DNA of 64,000 nucleotides. Source: Benincasa hispida. Its lineage: Eukaryota; Streptophyta; Magnoliopsida; Cucurbitales; Cucurbitaceae. Below the pieces are notes generated by a model. It searched no databases and was not told the origin of the DNA. It saw only the letters and a list, made by a program, of their open reading frames with translations. The stretch spans positions 17,654,645 to 17,718,644 of the forward strand of contig NC_052350.1 of the NCBI RefSeq assembly GCF_009727055.1, given 5' to 3'. Shown one piece after another: positions 10,966-23,251 of the stretch. Numbering within the stretch: position 1 is the stretch's first letter; every line of letters begins with the position of its first letter. Position numbers and translations under genes: made by a program.

Positions 10966-12285
10966 CACCCCTAAATTTAAACAATGCTTGTCCTCAAGCA
11001 TAAGCTAAAGATTCCTTTAGCAAATTAGCTGCAAAGTTCTTTCCCTATATTTCTCACGGATACTTCATTCAGGTCCCTTATGCCAGAATTTCCTTAAATC
11101 TTATTTAAATCTCTTCCTAAAATATTTCTAAGACTTAGAAGTTGCAAGTTTAACTTTCAAAAGGACTTTACTGAAGTCCAAAGCATCGCATGATTTATTT
11201 CAAAAAGAAAATTTTCCACCGGGGTGTTAAATGGTTTATCCTTGCACAATTTTTTTTTTTCATTTCTATTTTTTTTTTCTGACCTTGCACTGATTCGAGT
11301 GCCTTGATTTCGTTTTGGCTTGCCCCCACATGTATCATGCGGACATCCAACTATGGGCAATATACTTTTTCTCAGACTAAAATCATATCAATTTGGCAGT
11401 GGAGTTGCGGTCATTTGTTTTTATTTTTGCGTTGATCCTGGCGACTTACTTTCGTTTTGGCTTGCCCCCACGTGTGTCATGCGAACATCCAACTACAGGT
11501 AAGTGCCTTTTACAACTTAACTCTTATCAACATGGGTTTCCCATTGCGTTGACATTGGAGTTATTATTCTCACTTTTTTTTGTAGCAAGGTCGGAAACAA
11601 ATACCCCACCCCCAAATCTAAAATGCGACAATGTCCTCATTGCCAAAATATTAAAATAAGTCATGCAATGGTCAAAGAATGCGTTGTAAAGAGAGTTTGA
11701 AAGAAAGCTTGCAAACTTCTAACTTCTAGAAATATTTCATGAGGTGACTATCTTAAGATTTACGTTGGCTATAGTATATACGAAGGAGATAGAAGCATAT
11801 TTTTCATCATTGAAATCATCCTTGGCACAAAACAACATGCGACAACTACTATAGTGATCTATTTGTTATATGATTGCGGTAGTCAAGGAGGATGCAATGA
11901 TAAAACTTTGAAAAGTAATATGCAATGTGATAGCGCGAAATTTGAAGTAAAGATAAGGAAAAGTACACCCCTAAATTTAGCGTTGTCGCCTGCATTGTGC
12001 TGACGCATCCATCTTGCGGCGATCATTATTTGTTGGGCTGGCGCCTCGATCGTTATAAGGAAAACAAAGAGAGGGTCAAATTATTTTAAACAAAAATAAA
12101 AAAACATTATTCTCTTTTTTTTTTTTGTTGTTGTAGAAATAGATCTGAAAAGTGAAGAGATAGTTTAATAGATAGTGAAAATTCTGGGTAGTAGAGAAAG
12201 AAGTTGAAGACTTGAAGGTTCCCAAAACTTGCGTCCCTGATAAATTGTGATCATTTCATAACGCAGGGACCACCTTCTTCCTTCT
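10966..12285 (-). other. Athila 3' noncoding region
   Basis: No reading frame similar to the env-like genes of some Athila elements was found. A segment containing CGTTTTGGCTTGCCCCCAC, a TCATGCG-type core and CATCCAACTA occurs twice, at about 11311 and 11453, with a 142-bp period. Short poly-T tracts occur near 11250 and 12115. Confidence 0.6.
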
Positions 12286-13540
12286 TCATTCAAAGTTTCT
12301 CAGTTCCATGGAGTCGACCTGGCGATGCCAGTCTTCTTTGTGGTATGCCTTTACACGCTGCCGATTGACTTTGAGTATGTTGGTACTGTCGTCATTTGAT
12401 AATTCTACCGCGCCATATGGAAGTACTTGTCGAATTATGAATGGTTCAGACCAATGAGACTTTAGCTTTCCCGGGAAGAGTCGCAAACGTGAATTGAAGA
12501 GCAAGACCTTCTGCCCGACTTGGAGGTTCTTAACGCATATGCGGTGATCATGCAAGCGCTTGGTGCGCTCCTTATAAATTTTCGCATTTTCATATGCGTT
12601 GTTCCTCCATTCTTCAAGCCGACCAACTGCATTTTTTGCGCTTCCCCTGCTTTCTTTAAATCAAAATTCAGTTTCTTAACCACCCACAATGCTTTATATT
12701 CCAGCTCCAAGGGTAAGTGACACGTTTTGCCGAATACCAACGCATAGGGGGACATACCTATAGGTGTTTTAAATGCGGTCCGATATGCCCATAACGCATC
12801 ATCAAGCTTCATTGCCCAATCCTTCTATGAAGGTTTGACTACCTTCTCCAGTATCAATTTAATTTCATAATTGGACACCTCGGTTTGGCTATTTGTTTGC
12901 GGATGGTATGCGGTGACCACTTTGTGGACGATATTATACTTGCGTAACAACTCCTTTATATTATTGTTGACAAAGTGGGATTCTTTATCACTTATGATGG
13001 CACGGGGAGGGCTAAAGCAAGTGAAAATATTTTTCTTCAGGAACTGGGAGACTACTGCCGCATCACTTGCGGTGCATGCAGTTGCCTCTACCCACTTGGA
13101 GACGTAATCAACGGCTAATAAAATATAGTGTTTACCGTTTGAAGGAGGGAATGGTCCCATGAAATCAATCCCCCAAACGTCAAATAGTTTCAGCTCCAAG
13201 ATAGTATTCATTGACATTGCGTTCTTCCATGGAATGTTGCCAGTGCGTTGACACAGATCACATTTCATTGTGTAGTCAGCAGCATCCTTAAATAATGAAG
13301 GCCAGAAGAATCCACTTTGTAGAACCTTGGTTGCAGTATGTTGTCCTCCAAAGTGTCCTCCATAAGGTGAATCATGGCACTATGACAATATACGCCGTTG
13401 AGCAATATCTGGTATGCATAATCGAATGGTTTGGTCTGCACCTCTTTTATACAAATTCTGCTCATCCCAATAGTAGTGTCTGCATTCATTCTTAAACTTC
13501 TTCTGTTGATGATAGGTGTAATCATTAAGAAATTGTTCAC
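12286..13540 (-). pseudogene. Ty3/gypsy integrase, broken
   Basis: Three adjoining minus-strand frames make up the integrase. 13265-13540 is the zinc-binding region side. 12825-13268 is the catalytic core: [10 protein letters not shown], the first Asp in [10 protein letters not shown], the second Asp in IISDKESHF and the Glu in SQTEVSNYE. 12462-12812 plus 12286-12555 are the C-terminal part, with [10 protein letters not shown], then a frame change, then [18 protein letters not shown]. All three DDE residues are present, but the core frame ends early and the C-terminal half is shifted. The enzyme would have joined the DNA copy to the host chromosome. No chromodomain follows, as in Athila. Confidence 0.85.
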
Positions 13541-13565
13541 AGACTAAATAATTATCGATGTCCGC

Positions 13566-14200
13566 TTACCATGCCAGTTCTTCTATGCGAAATAGCTGCT
13601 CATCCGGAAACACGACACTCACTTCAGATTCATTGCAGTCAACCTCAGGATTCTTCAATCTGGACAAGTGATCCGCAACTTGATTCTCTATCCCCTTTCG
13701 ATCAATTATCTCGATATCAAATTCTTGAAGTAGGAGAACCCATTTAATCAATCTTGACTTGCGTCCTTCTTTATCATCAAATATTTGATTGCCGACTGAT
13801 CAGTATGAATGAGTACCTTGGTTCTCAACAAGTATGCCAGGAATTTTTCCAACTCAAAAATCACAACCATGAGCTCTTTTTCAGTGGTGGTGTAATTAAT
13901 TTGAGTAGGATTCAGGGTTTTACTCGCATATGCGATGGCGTACAAAATTGTTTTCTTCTTTTGCGCTAACGCAGCTCCCATCGCATACCCGCTTGCTTTG
14001 CACATGATTTCGAACGACATTGTCCAATTCGGCACAATTAAGACGGGTGCGGTAATCAGCACATCCTTTAAAATTCGAAATACGTCGAGGCAATTGTTGT
14101 GAAATTCAAACTTTCTGTCTTCCTCCAACAATGCACTCAATGGTCTTGCTATTCTAGAAAAGTCTTTAATAGATCGTCTGTAGAATCCAACATGCCCCAA
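13566..14200 (-). pseudogene. Ty3/gypsy RNase H region, broken
   Basis: The minus-strand frame 13748-14200 begins MGHVGFYRRSIKDFSRIARP, the RT connection, and runs through the RNase H motifs YAIAYASKTLN, ELMVVIFELEKF and [10 protein letters not shown]. The frame is then lost around 13750 and resumes at 13566-13751 with [12 protein letters not shown] and the typical [10 protein letters not shown] end. RNase H removes the RNA strand during reverse transcription. It lies directly after the RT, as in all Ty3/gypsy elements. Confidence 0.85.
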
Positions 14201-14206
14201 GAAGCT

Positions 14207-14922
14207 TCACACTGCCTTCACATTGGTTAGAGGTGGAAGTTTTTCAATTGCGTCAATCTTTGCTTTGTTCACCTCCAACCCTTCTCTGGAGACCTTGTGC
14301 CCCAACACTATACCCTCTGTCACCATGAAGTGACATTTTTTCCAATCAAGCACCAGGTTTATCTCTTCACATCTTTTCAGAATTTTCTCCAAATTGGCCA
14401 AGCAGACTTCATAAGTGTTCCCATAAACGGAGAAGTCATCCATAAATATTTCTACTGAGTCCTCGAATAAATCTGAAAAGATTGCCATCATGTACCTCTG
14501 GAACGTGCTTGGCGCATTGCAAAGGTCGAATGGCATGCGGCGGAAAGCGAATATCCCATATGGGAAGGTGAATGTGGTCTTGTCTTGGTCTTCAGAAGCT
14601 ATCATGATCTGGTTGACCCGACGTATCCATCCAAGAAACAATAAAATTTATTCCCTGCCAATTTATCTAGCATTTAATCGATGGATGACAAAAGGAAGTG
14701 ATCCTTCTTTGTGGCCGCATTCAATTTGTGATGGTCCATACAGATGCGCCATCCAGTGATGGTCCTCTGCGGTATTAATTCATTGTTCTCATTGGGGACT
14801 ACTGTCATTCCGCCCTTCTCCGGCATACATTGCACGGGGCTGACCCACATGCTATCGGCAATGAGATAGATAATGCCCGCATCCAGCCATTTGATAATCT
14901 TCTTTTTGACGACCTCTTTCAT
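14207..14922 (-). pseudogene. Ty3/gypsy reverse transcriptase, broken
   Basis: The first part (14674-14922) carries the N-terminal RT motifs: KWLDAGIIY, WVSPVQCMPEKGG and WRICMDHHKLNAATKKDHF. A frame change follows near 14650. The second part (14207-14641) has FPYGIFAFRRMPFDLCNAPSTF and the catalytic FMDD at residues 66-69 of that frame, in FMDDFSVYG, then VLGHKVSREGLEV. Conserved positions are retained, so the breaks look like late damage. It would have copied element RNA to DNA. Confidence 0.88.
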
Positions 14923-15283
14923 TGCAGGGTTAAGTCTACGTTGATTTTCAATGGTTGCCTTACGGTCGTCTTCAAGACGAATGTGTGCATGCAGTACGCA
15001 GGGTTAATTCCTCTAATGTCAACGAGCGTCCAGCTGATTGCTCGCACATACTTCTTGAGAATGCTTATCAACGCATTCTCTTATTCTGCGTTGAGTATAG
15101 AGGAAATTATTACTAGCAGCTTCTTAATCTGCCCCAGAAATGCGTACTTCATATGTGTTGGTAGGGTTTTTAATTCAAGGGTTATTGGTTCCACGAGAGA
15201 AGGTTGCGTTATTTTTCTTTCTTCCTTCAGCTCTTCTTCTTGTGTTGCGATCGGTTCTTCTTCTCTGTTTGTCTTTGCTAAGA

Positions 15284-15964
15284 TCACAAGGCAACTACAG
15301 ATGCGTTGGCATCCTCTTCTTCATACTCTTCATCAGACTTTTCTTCTTCAATCGAATTCAATTCATCTTCTGAATCTGACAGGTCTTCCTCATCAGGAAA
15401 TTTCATGGCGCGAATTATATTAAATTTAAGCTTCTGTCTGTTGATGCACAAAGTGATCTCTCCCTTGTGTACATTAATCTGAGCACGACCCATTGATAGG
15501 AAAGGTCGCCCTAAAATGATGGGCACATATTTATCGGCCTCATAATCCAAGATGATGAAGTCAGCTGGAAAAATAAATTTATCAATTGTGATCAGCGCGC
15601 CCTTCACCTTACCCTCTAGATGAACCAGAGATCTGTCAGCCAACTGAAGAGTCACGGATGTGGTCACGAACTCCCTCACATTCAATTGTCGAAAAATTGA
15701 CAGTGGCATCAAATTTATGCTGGCCCCCAGGTCACACAGGGCTTGCCCAATATAGAGTCCTCCTATGGAGCAAAGAATGGTGAAGCTCCCAGGATCGCTC
15801 ATCTTCGGTAGGATAATAGATTTGGAACTCTGCGTTAGTGCCACCATGGCAAATTTTCTGGCGCCTCTGTTCTTGGTTACCATGTCCTTCAGAAACTTGG
15901 CATAGGCAAGTATTTTCTCAATTGCTTCACTGAAAGGGATATTCACATGTAATTGTTTAAGCAT
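15284..15964 (-). pseudogene. Athila aspartic protease region
   Basis: This is an open minus-strand frame of 226 residues. The protease active-site motif is DLGA at residues 78-81, in the context CDLGASINLMP, with the partner ILGRPF at 150-155. The leucine variant of D(T/S)G is usual in Athila proteins. An acidic tail (SDSEDELNSIEEEKSDEEYEE part) follows, leading toward the RT. It is the longest intact frame of this element, but it is cut off from gag and RT by stops. Confidence 0.88.
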
Positions 15965-16180
15965 AGCTAGGAAGCGTTGGTACTATACCTCTTCGTTTTT
16001 CTTCTTTTTTAGCCTCTGAGGGAAAGGTGGTAACTGGACTCTTACGGTTCCCGTTTCACTTGACTTTGAGGTTGACACAACCTCAGGTTCTACTACTTCA
16101 TTTTCTTTTTCTTCTTCTTGCGTTGCCGCAATCTCGGGTTCAACTACGATGGAGGTTGATTTGTTCTGCTCCTTCTGCTC

Positions 16181-17533
16181 TCATTCCATAGTTTTTCCAC
16201 TGCGCAATGTCACAACCTGACATTTCTTCTTACTTGAATCCCCTGGGTTGTGTGGAAGCTCGGTTGAACTTGGTAGTGCCTCTTGCGGTCTACTTTTGAG
16301 CTCACTTGCAATCTGACCTATTTGCAATTCTAGATTGCGGATGGACATAGCCTGTCTTTGAAACACTGTCTCATTCTATATATTTCTTCAATAGGCTTTT
16401 TAGGGAAGAAGATTGTGGTGGTTGTTGCAACTACTTGCTTGGTTACTCTGTTGACCGTTGCTGCATTGGAAGAATCCTGGTGGCCCTTCTTTTTGTGCCA
16501 TAGATTGAAAATTTGGTTGTTGATTCTTGCGAGCAATGTTTGGGTGTTTTTCCACCCGGGGTTATAGGTGTTGGAAAAAGGATCGTTCTTTACAAAATAT
16601 ACAGACTGTGGGTTTTGTGGGCAATCCTCCATAGCATATCCATCCCCGCAAGTCACACACCTTGCGTTGTTTTGACTTATTGCGTTGATTTTCCCTTCTT
16701 GCGGTGTTGGGCTGCTGATCGTCAATCCAATCAGATTCATCATTGCGGCATTGGTTTTGCAATGAAACAATAGCACCGTTATTTGCATCCGAGTCTTTGA
16801 GTGTTAATCTCTGGTCGCTTTCCCTCCAGTCTTCATGATTCTTGGAGATGCGGTCTAGGATATTCTTCGCCTCGCCATAAGTCTTGTCAAGCAGACCACC
16901 AGCTGCAGTCACATTGGCAGCGTTCTGAGAATCAGGATTCAAACCGTGGTAGAAAATTTCTATTTGCAGGCAATCTGATAGCCCATTATGTGGACAATCT
17001 CGGACCAACCTTTTAAACCTCGCCCAGGCATCGTTGAGCGATTCGTCCATGTCTTGTTCAAAATTAGTAATAAGCTTTTTTCGTCTGACATTTTCTGTAG
17101 GTAGGAAATACTTCTTAATAAAATTCTCCACCACCTATTCCCAAGAAGTGATCTCTCCTGATTCGAGTGAATAAGTCCATTTCCTTGCTTGATCATAGAG
17201 AGAAAATGGAAACAACATTAGTCGAACCTCCTCAGCAGAGATGTTCGGGAACACAAAAGTATTGCAGATTTCAATAAAACTTCGGAGGTGAGCGTGCAGA
17301 TCTTCGCCACGCCTTCCTCCGAATTGACATGCAGCCTAGATCATCTGTAGCATCACCGGTTTCATTTCAAAGCTACTTCCGTCTAAGGCAGGTCTCATGA
17401 TTCCCGGAGAGAAATCATAGAGGTTTGGCGATGCATAGTCCCTAATGGGCCTATTGTGATCGTTTGCCAAAAGAATTGGATTTGCCATGACATTGTTATT
17501 GTTTTGTGCTTCATTCCTAGGCTGCTCCCCCAT
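16181..17533 (-). pseudogene. Athila gag, broken in several frames
   Basis: The N-terminal piece (17336-17533) begins MGEQPRN and contains RPIRDYASPN. 16562-17134 carries the retrotransposon gag domain: FIKKYFLPTE, DAWARFKRLVRDCPHNG and IFYHGLNPDSQ. 16330-16788 and 16181-16366 supply the tail, with a C-rich ARCVTCGDGYAMEDC segment and the SRPQEALPSSTE/LRSGK region that leads toward the protease. Frameshifts separate all four pieces. Gag forms the particle around element RNA. Confidence 0.8.
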
Positions 17534-17680
17534 TTCTTCTTTATCGAATTGTGGTTATTGTTGGCGCTCTCTCAGTCTCCTTCGAAATTTTCTCTTAATC
17601 TCCGAGCCGTAGTTCGCCAGAGATTGAGAGTTCTACAAAGAATTTACAAAAATTACCGTTGACAACTATTTTGCCGAAGT

Positions 17681-17697
17681 CCCCGGCAACGACGCCA
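17681..17697 (-). other. Athila primer-binding site, tRNA-Asp type
   Basis: The plus strand reads CCCCGGCAACGACGCCA. This matches the 3' end of plant tRNA-Asp, CCA included, at 16 of 17 positions. It lies six bases from the inner end of the 5' LTR at 17704, the normal position. Confidence 0.85.
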
Positions 17698-17703
17698 AAA
17701 ACT

Positions 17704-19350
17704 TGATTGCTTTATTTTATTGAATGTGGAAATTATGGATAATATGTATGGATGGATAGTGTTGTGCACTCAAGTTTCCTCAGTGGAATCCAAGTGTAAA
17801 TTCCTCTAAGTTTCCTGGTAAGTTCAGGGTTGAACATAAGAACTTGTGAAAATAGTTATGTTGGTAATATTTATGAAAACTTTGTGGTAACCAAGTAAAT
17901 AGTGAGTGTTGAGTGGTTGTTGCATTGATGAAATTAATAATAAATGCGGTGGAATTTGAAAAGAGTTGGTAATGGGAAATACGATGAATATATGATGAAC
18001 GGGTTGAAAAAGAATTCAGCTAACACTCCCTAGGATGCGTTCATACTATGCGATCATGCAACATACATACAATAGTAAACCACCTCTCGGCGTGAATGCC
18101 ACAACTTCTAGGGCTAGAACGTATGCGATACTTATGCGATAAGTCTACAGGTTTTACAATAAACCTCTATCTCTATTTATGCGATGACGACATGACATTC
18201 ACACAAATATGCGACCACATAATATCCCTCCTATTCCTAGGATACATGCGATGCAAGTTTACAAACAGAGCTTATCTTTAAGTCCCTATCTCTTGTTTAT
18301 ACAAGCCTAATCTTGCTCTTTCGAGTTCAGATTCTAACCTAGCTCTCTCGAGACATTAGGTTATTTCCTTAGATTCTCTCTCAAGTAACTCTAAAGGGGT
18401 ATTTGCACAATATAAACAAGACAATCGCAGGCAATGAACTTCCTAGATTATGTTAGCTTATTTCCTCCCAACCCATTCAACTAGTTTAGCTACTCATGCA
18501 TATTAAGAGAGTGAGCAAACGTAGAAATAGAACTTCCATTAAATAGATATAAAATGAAGTACAGAATAACAATGCAAGTAAGTAAAGAGCCTGGAGCAAT
18601 TTCTTGCTACCAGGCGTTACACCGTTTCTACTCTTGCTCTAAAGATGTTCTTGCTTTCACGAGAGTCGGCTCGCTCTCTGCTCTTACGCCCCAAGGTTCT
18701 CTCTCGAGCTTCCTTGGACGATCTTCGGCGTCATCACTCTTCTCTAGCTCCGCCGTAAATGGTAAAGAAAACAATGCACAAAGGTGTGAACTTGTAAAGA
18801 GTTAAAGTAATCGACTGCTTAACCCCTTCTCTGAAGAATGCACTTGGTATTTATAGGGCATCAAAAGGTGAAAGGCGGCTTCTCTTTCCTGGTTGTACAG
18901 ATGGGACAACTTTAATTCCTAACTGACGTGCCAGATATTTGTCACCGATAAAGCTGGATGTACTTGTGACCGTTATTGGCTATCAACTTAATTAGGATCC
19001 GACTGCCGTCAACTTTCTATCCCATCGATCTTAATTGTCCTTTTTTCCGGATGCGCCTACCATGTTGTTGTGATTCTTTTTGGGTGAATATTTACGAGCA
19101 CAAAAAACTCAAAGTCTTGCGGTGAAGTTGCGCCGACCGATGTATTCCTATGATCGTATTCTTTGTATTGTGTTAACGCATTATTCAACACAAAAACATA
19201 AAGATCAACTGCTCTAATACGTTGGACGCATGTGACCGCAAAAGTATAGAATTTATGCTTAATGGACACAATTCGACAGATTCTACCAACGCAATCCAAC
19301 ATTGTTTAAGAACTTAGCACTATGATAATGTGCATTTCTGCCCATTATCA
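17704..19350 (-). repeat. 5' LTR of the Athila element, full length
   Basis: 1,647 bp with TG...CA ends on the minus strand: TGATAATGGGCAG at 19350 and AAAGCAATCA at 17704. 18551-19350 is shared with the truncated 3' LTR. It contains no open frame longer than about 80 codons of any meaning. Confidence 0.88.
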
Positions 19351-19707
19351 GTCATCAAGTCTAGGTGACCGTATCGAGAAACTAGAAGTTATGGAAATAA
19401 GATGCATTCCCTATAATTGTTTGAATGAAGTCCACTGTATAGTAATATATTTACAGCGATCTTCTCGGCTAAAGTATTTTAGGATCACCTAGTCAGACTA
19501 AAACTACGAGTTATATAATCTAGGGCAAATGGGAGAAAAACCTGTGGGTATGTGATACCTAAAGACAAACCATGGGTATATGATACCCAAAGGTAAATCA
19601 TGGGTATGTGATGCCTTAGTTTATTGTATTTCTCTGTTAACTAAAAAAAACTCAACATTATGTATTCATATATATATTATCACTAGATTTTTAGTCCAAG
19701 TCGAGTT
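19351..19707. other. spacer with three ~29-bp repeats
   Basis: Between the Athila LTR and the next LTR. Units of GTGGGTATGTGATACC, ATGGGTATATGATACCC and ATGGGTATGTGATGCC follow one another at 19544-19615. No gene is seen. Confidence 0.6.
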
Positions 19708-21430
19708 TGTTGGGTTTTATGCCCTAAAACTCGTGGTTTGGTAAAAAAAAAACAAACTTATTCTATAAATCAATAAAGTTTTTATCAAAGTGTGGTTTCA
19801 ATAAAGTTGTTATTGAATATATGAATTGCTTATTTCGTTTTAGAAATAAATCCAATAAACTAAAAGATCCATGACTGTTACATGAGTACTTGTACTTTAT
19901 GTGGAGACATAAGAATGGATCAGGTTCGAGTAAATAGTCAAAATGATCTATATTATACGAATAAGGTTGGATACCTAACACTATCGGATGTGGTCACTCA
20001 AGATGGAATTCGCTTCGATAATGTTATCTGAATAAGGTATGCAAGATGGAATTCGCTCCTACCCACTTTCAAGGATAGTAGAGAGGTTGTTCCCTTAAGT
20101 ATTGATTCTGGGTCTTGAACAAGGGGTCCCGCCCTCTCATTGGCCCGCGAGGGATTCTGTTTGTTGATTGGATCACAAAAAAAATTGTTCATTAGAGGAT
20201 TAGTGGAACTTAAGGAACAAGAGGTAATCTCGGGGGTAAAACAACTATTGACCCAGCCGTTATTACGAATAACCCGTGAAGGGTTAACTTATAATCATGG
20301 TTATATCGAGTGAACACAATAAATGTACAGTGAGGGGAGTGCAACTACTGGACTTTAGTGGAGTGACCCAACAGTAAACGAATGGGGTTAATTCGGTGTA
20401 AAGAGTTTAGCCAATTAATCTCGGATCGTTGCAGTCCATGATCTGTAGGTCCATTAGGTCCCTTTACTAGCTCACAAATGAAATAAACCTTAACATAGTG
20501 TGATGAGTTAATTTGAAACGTTCAAGTACGAAAAAAGGAAATTATTAATCATATGCGATATAATTACTCGTTTAATTATTGAATTAAACGAAATTGGTGA
20601 ATTAATTGATATTTAATTCGATTTAAATATCAAGTTACATGAGTAGAGATTCGTGATTGTAGAATTGACATGTAATTAATTTAATATTTTGATATTAAAT
20701 TAATAAAATTGTTTAATTAATTGAATTGTGAATTTTGTGAAAATTCAAGTACTAGAAAATCAATTTTTGGGAAATCAAACTAAGTTTGGAGTTTTAGTAA
20801 AAATCCATTTAATTGATTTTAAATTTAGTTTTTGAAATTAAATATCAATTATAATATGATTAAAATTGATTTTGATTAACAAAATTGGAAAATCCAAAGT
20901 TAGTCTGATTAACAAATTAAAGTTTTAGTAAAAATCCAAAGTTAGTAGGTTTTTCCAATTCATGTCATCAAATTTCACTTAAAACCTCAAAGTAGTAGCT
21001 GTCTACTTGATATGCAATTTGATTGCATGAGTAGACTAAATAAAATTTGAAGTTTTGAGGCTGGAGATTCATTCATGCAATTTTGAATTCTGAAAAAAAA
21101 AAAAAAAGGAAAAACTGATGAAGGAAGGGTTCTTAATCTTCACAACAGAAAATCAGTGAAGTTCTCCTCTTAATTCCCTTAATCTCAGCTAATTTTAAGT
21201 CCCACAACTCAATCTAAAGTTCATAGAGGATAGTAGGGAAATCTTTGTGGTGGTTCACAACCAGAAGAGGAGAAGATTGTAGCTGATTTCGTGATTTGAA
21301 GTGACTCTTCAAAGGTATGTATTAAAACCCTATTTATCATTTGATGAACATGCTGACTTTAAAGCTAAAATTAATGAATTAGAGTGCTTAATGATTTTGT
21401 TTTCTTCCGCTGTACATTTATAGAAACTAG
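19708..21430 (+). mobile_element. copia-type LTR, plus orientation
   Basis: It starts TGTTGGGTTTTATGCCC at 19708 and is the same family as the LTR at 1-1619 in the opposite orientation. Shared blocks include AATAAGGTTGG, GGTCTTGAACAAG, the GTGAGGGGAGTG stretch, and AGTCCCACAACTCAATCTA near 21200. The right end is not clear and is placed near 21430, where a different LTR family appears. GAGTT precedes the start, but no matching copy was found after it. Confidence 0.7.
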
Positions 21431-21439
21431 CACTTATCA

Positions 21440-23251
21440 TATATTATATACTAAACTATATGTTATATTGAATATAACACATAACCTATAGCTTTTATAT
21501 TGTGTCAAATACAATATAATCTGAGGGGTGTTCATGGGTTGGGTTGAAAAACTTTTAGACCCAACCCAATTATTTGAGTTGTAAATTTTTCAACCCAAAT
21601 AATCTTTATTAAAAAATGAACCTAACCTAACCCAACCATGAAATATTTGGATTGGGTTGGTTCGGTTTAATCGGTTCATTTATTTAAAATTTTGTTCTAA
21701 AAAGAAGCGAAATGTAAATATGTAAAAATCTAATTTAATTATTTTCATATATTAAATTAAGATTAAAAACTCAATTTCAAATTATATAGTGAAAAATTTC
21801 TTTCTAAAGTGCAAAGAAATTACTTTTAAAAGTTGTTGAAGAATAAATTATTAAAAAAATATTAAAATTAAATAAAATTAAAATCAATATATGTATAAAT
21901 AATTGTGTTATGAGTAATAAAAAATATATATTTTAAAGTTAATAGTAAATTCAAGTTTATTTAGGTTATATTAGGTGATAACCCAACTCAAATCGTACGA
22001 ATTAGGTTGGGTTGATCGGTTTTTTTAGGTCATCGAGTTTTTTGAACACCCCTAATAATCTATAATTTAAATTCTCTCAATCAATCATGGTATTTAAAAT
22101 TAAGCTAAATTATCTGAATCCAATCCATGTAATTAGTATTTTGAATCTTAATCAAATATTTATTTCCTCTCATAATAAACTTTATATAATGTATCAAATA
22201 CATTATATTCATTATATCACATATAATTAATTTAAATTAATTATGTCATATATAATTAATTTCCTCATTTAATTTCAACAATTCAAATTAATCCAAAATT
22301 AATTCTCAATAATCCTAGTTGAGCTACAGAGGGGACCTTACGGACCTATAAATTGAAGCTCCAATAGTACTTGAATAATTAATTAAACTCATTTAATTAA
22401 ATTACTCAACTTTCATTGATTGTCGGTCACTCCACTAAAGACTAACAACTGTACTTTGTGTACTATAGATATATTTTCGTGTCCATTGGATATAACTAGT
22501 TAACAATGCGATGACCCTTCACAAATCACTCGTAAGTACAATTGGGCCAAAATGCCATTTTTGCCCCTTTTGTTACTAACTCCTTAAGTACCATTGATCC
22601 CTTTAATGAACAATAAGTCATAGTCCAACTATGACCAAACCCCTCGAGCCAAGAGAGGGTGTGGCGCCATATTGTTCAAGCCTCGAAATCAGCCTTTAAG
22701 GAAACAATTTATCTACTTGCCCCAACATTAGAGAATAAGTAAATTATATTTTGTGTAGTTGTGTTCCCAACTCTTCAATAAGACAAATCCCCGAAATGGT
22801 AGGCATATTGAGTCGGTAATCTGGCCACTCTTGCCCATGCAAATCAAATGGCAGTTTTCATAGGCAAGAGTTCACAACTCACTCAAGATTAATGTCATGT
22901 CACCTATAGTCATCCTAGTGAAATGTAAGTCTCTATTATTACGGCGTTATATAATGAGACTTCATTTTGTGGTCCAGTTTTATATAAAACCCTTTTGTAT
23001 AGAACACCCCCGCTCACATGTCTCTACATGAATGATCGGGATCAGATCATTTGTAGAACTTTACAACAATTGCAACATCTATAAAGCGAGTCATATTTGT
23101 AGTGTCACTAGGATAAGGTACCCAACCTTATCCATCTATTACAAACCATTTTGGCTACAGGAAATAACCTTGGATGTTAGTTTATTGGTTTTGTGGGTTA
23201 ATGCTTGAATGTCGAATAAACTACAGGACCTATAGATTTAGAGCATCAACA
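21440..23251 (-). mobile_element. LTR, minus orientation, split by a MITE
   Basis: On the minus strand it begins TGTTGATGCTCTAAATC at 23251. It shares blocks with the LTRs at 41849-43966 and 2535-4422, such as CTCTAATGAA, GAGAGGGTGTGGCGCCATA and the ACTCCACTAAAGAC stretch. The left end is ill-defined. The MITE at 21523-22054 interrupts it. No coding sequence. Confidence 0.65.
21523..22054. mobile_element. 532-bp hAT-like MITE
   Basis: The ends are GAGGGGTGTTCA and TGAACACCCCTA, an inverted pair of about 11 bases. A perfect 7-bp duplication ATAATCT flanks it (21516-21522 and 22055-22061); counting one base more gives an 8-bp hAT-type duplication with one mismatch. Just inside, GGTTGGGTTG and ACCCAACCC motifs recur near both ends. 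The interior is AT-rich and has no coding capacity, so it depended on a transposase elsewhere. Confidence 0.85.

Larger units (their letters stand above)
10165..19350 (-). mobile_element. Athila-like Ty3/gypsy element, decayed
   Basis: In minus orientation the order is 5' LTR (17704-19350), primer-binding site (17681-17697), gag, aspartic protease, RT, RNase H, integrase, a noncoding 3' region, and a 3' LTR truncated at its far end (10165-10965). The tRNA-Asp type primer site, the DLGA protease motif and the lack of a chromodomain after the integrase point to the Athila/Tat side of Ty3/gypsy. Stops and frameshifts occur in gag, between protease and RT, inside RT, and in integrase. No env-like frame is visible between integrase and the 3' LTR. 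The bases next to the 5' LTR are GTCAT, but the opposite duplication is lost with the truncated LTR. Confidence 0.88.

Noticed and set aside
14830..15423. 197-residue plus-strand open frame
   Set aside because: It lies opposite the Athila RT/protease region and has no domain; it is a shadow of the minus-strand coding sequence.
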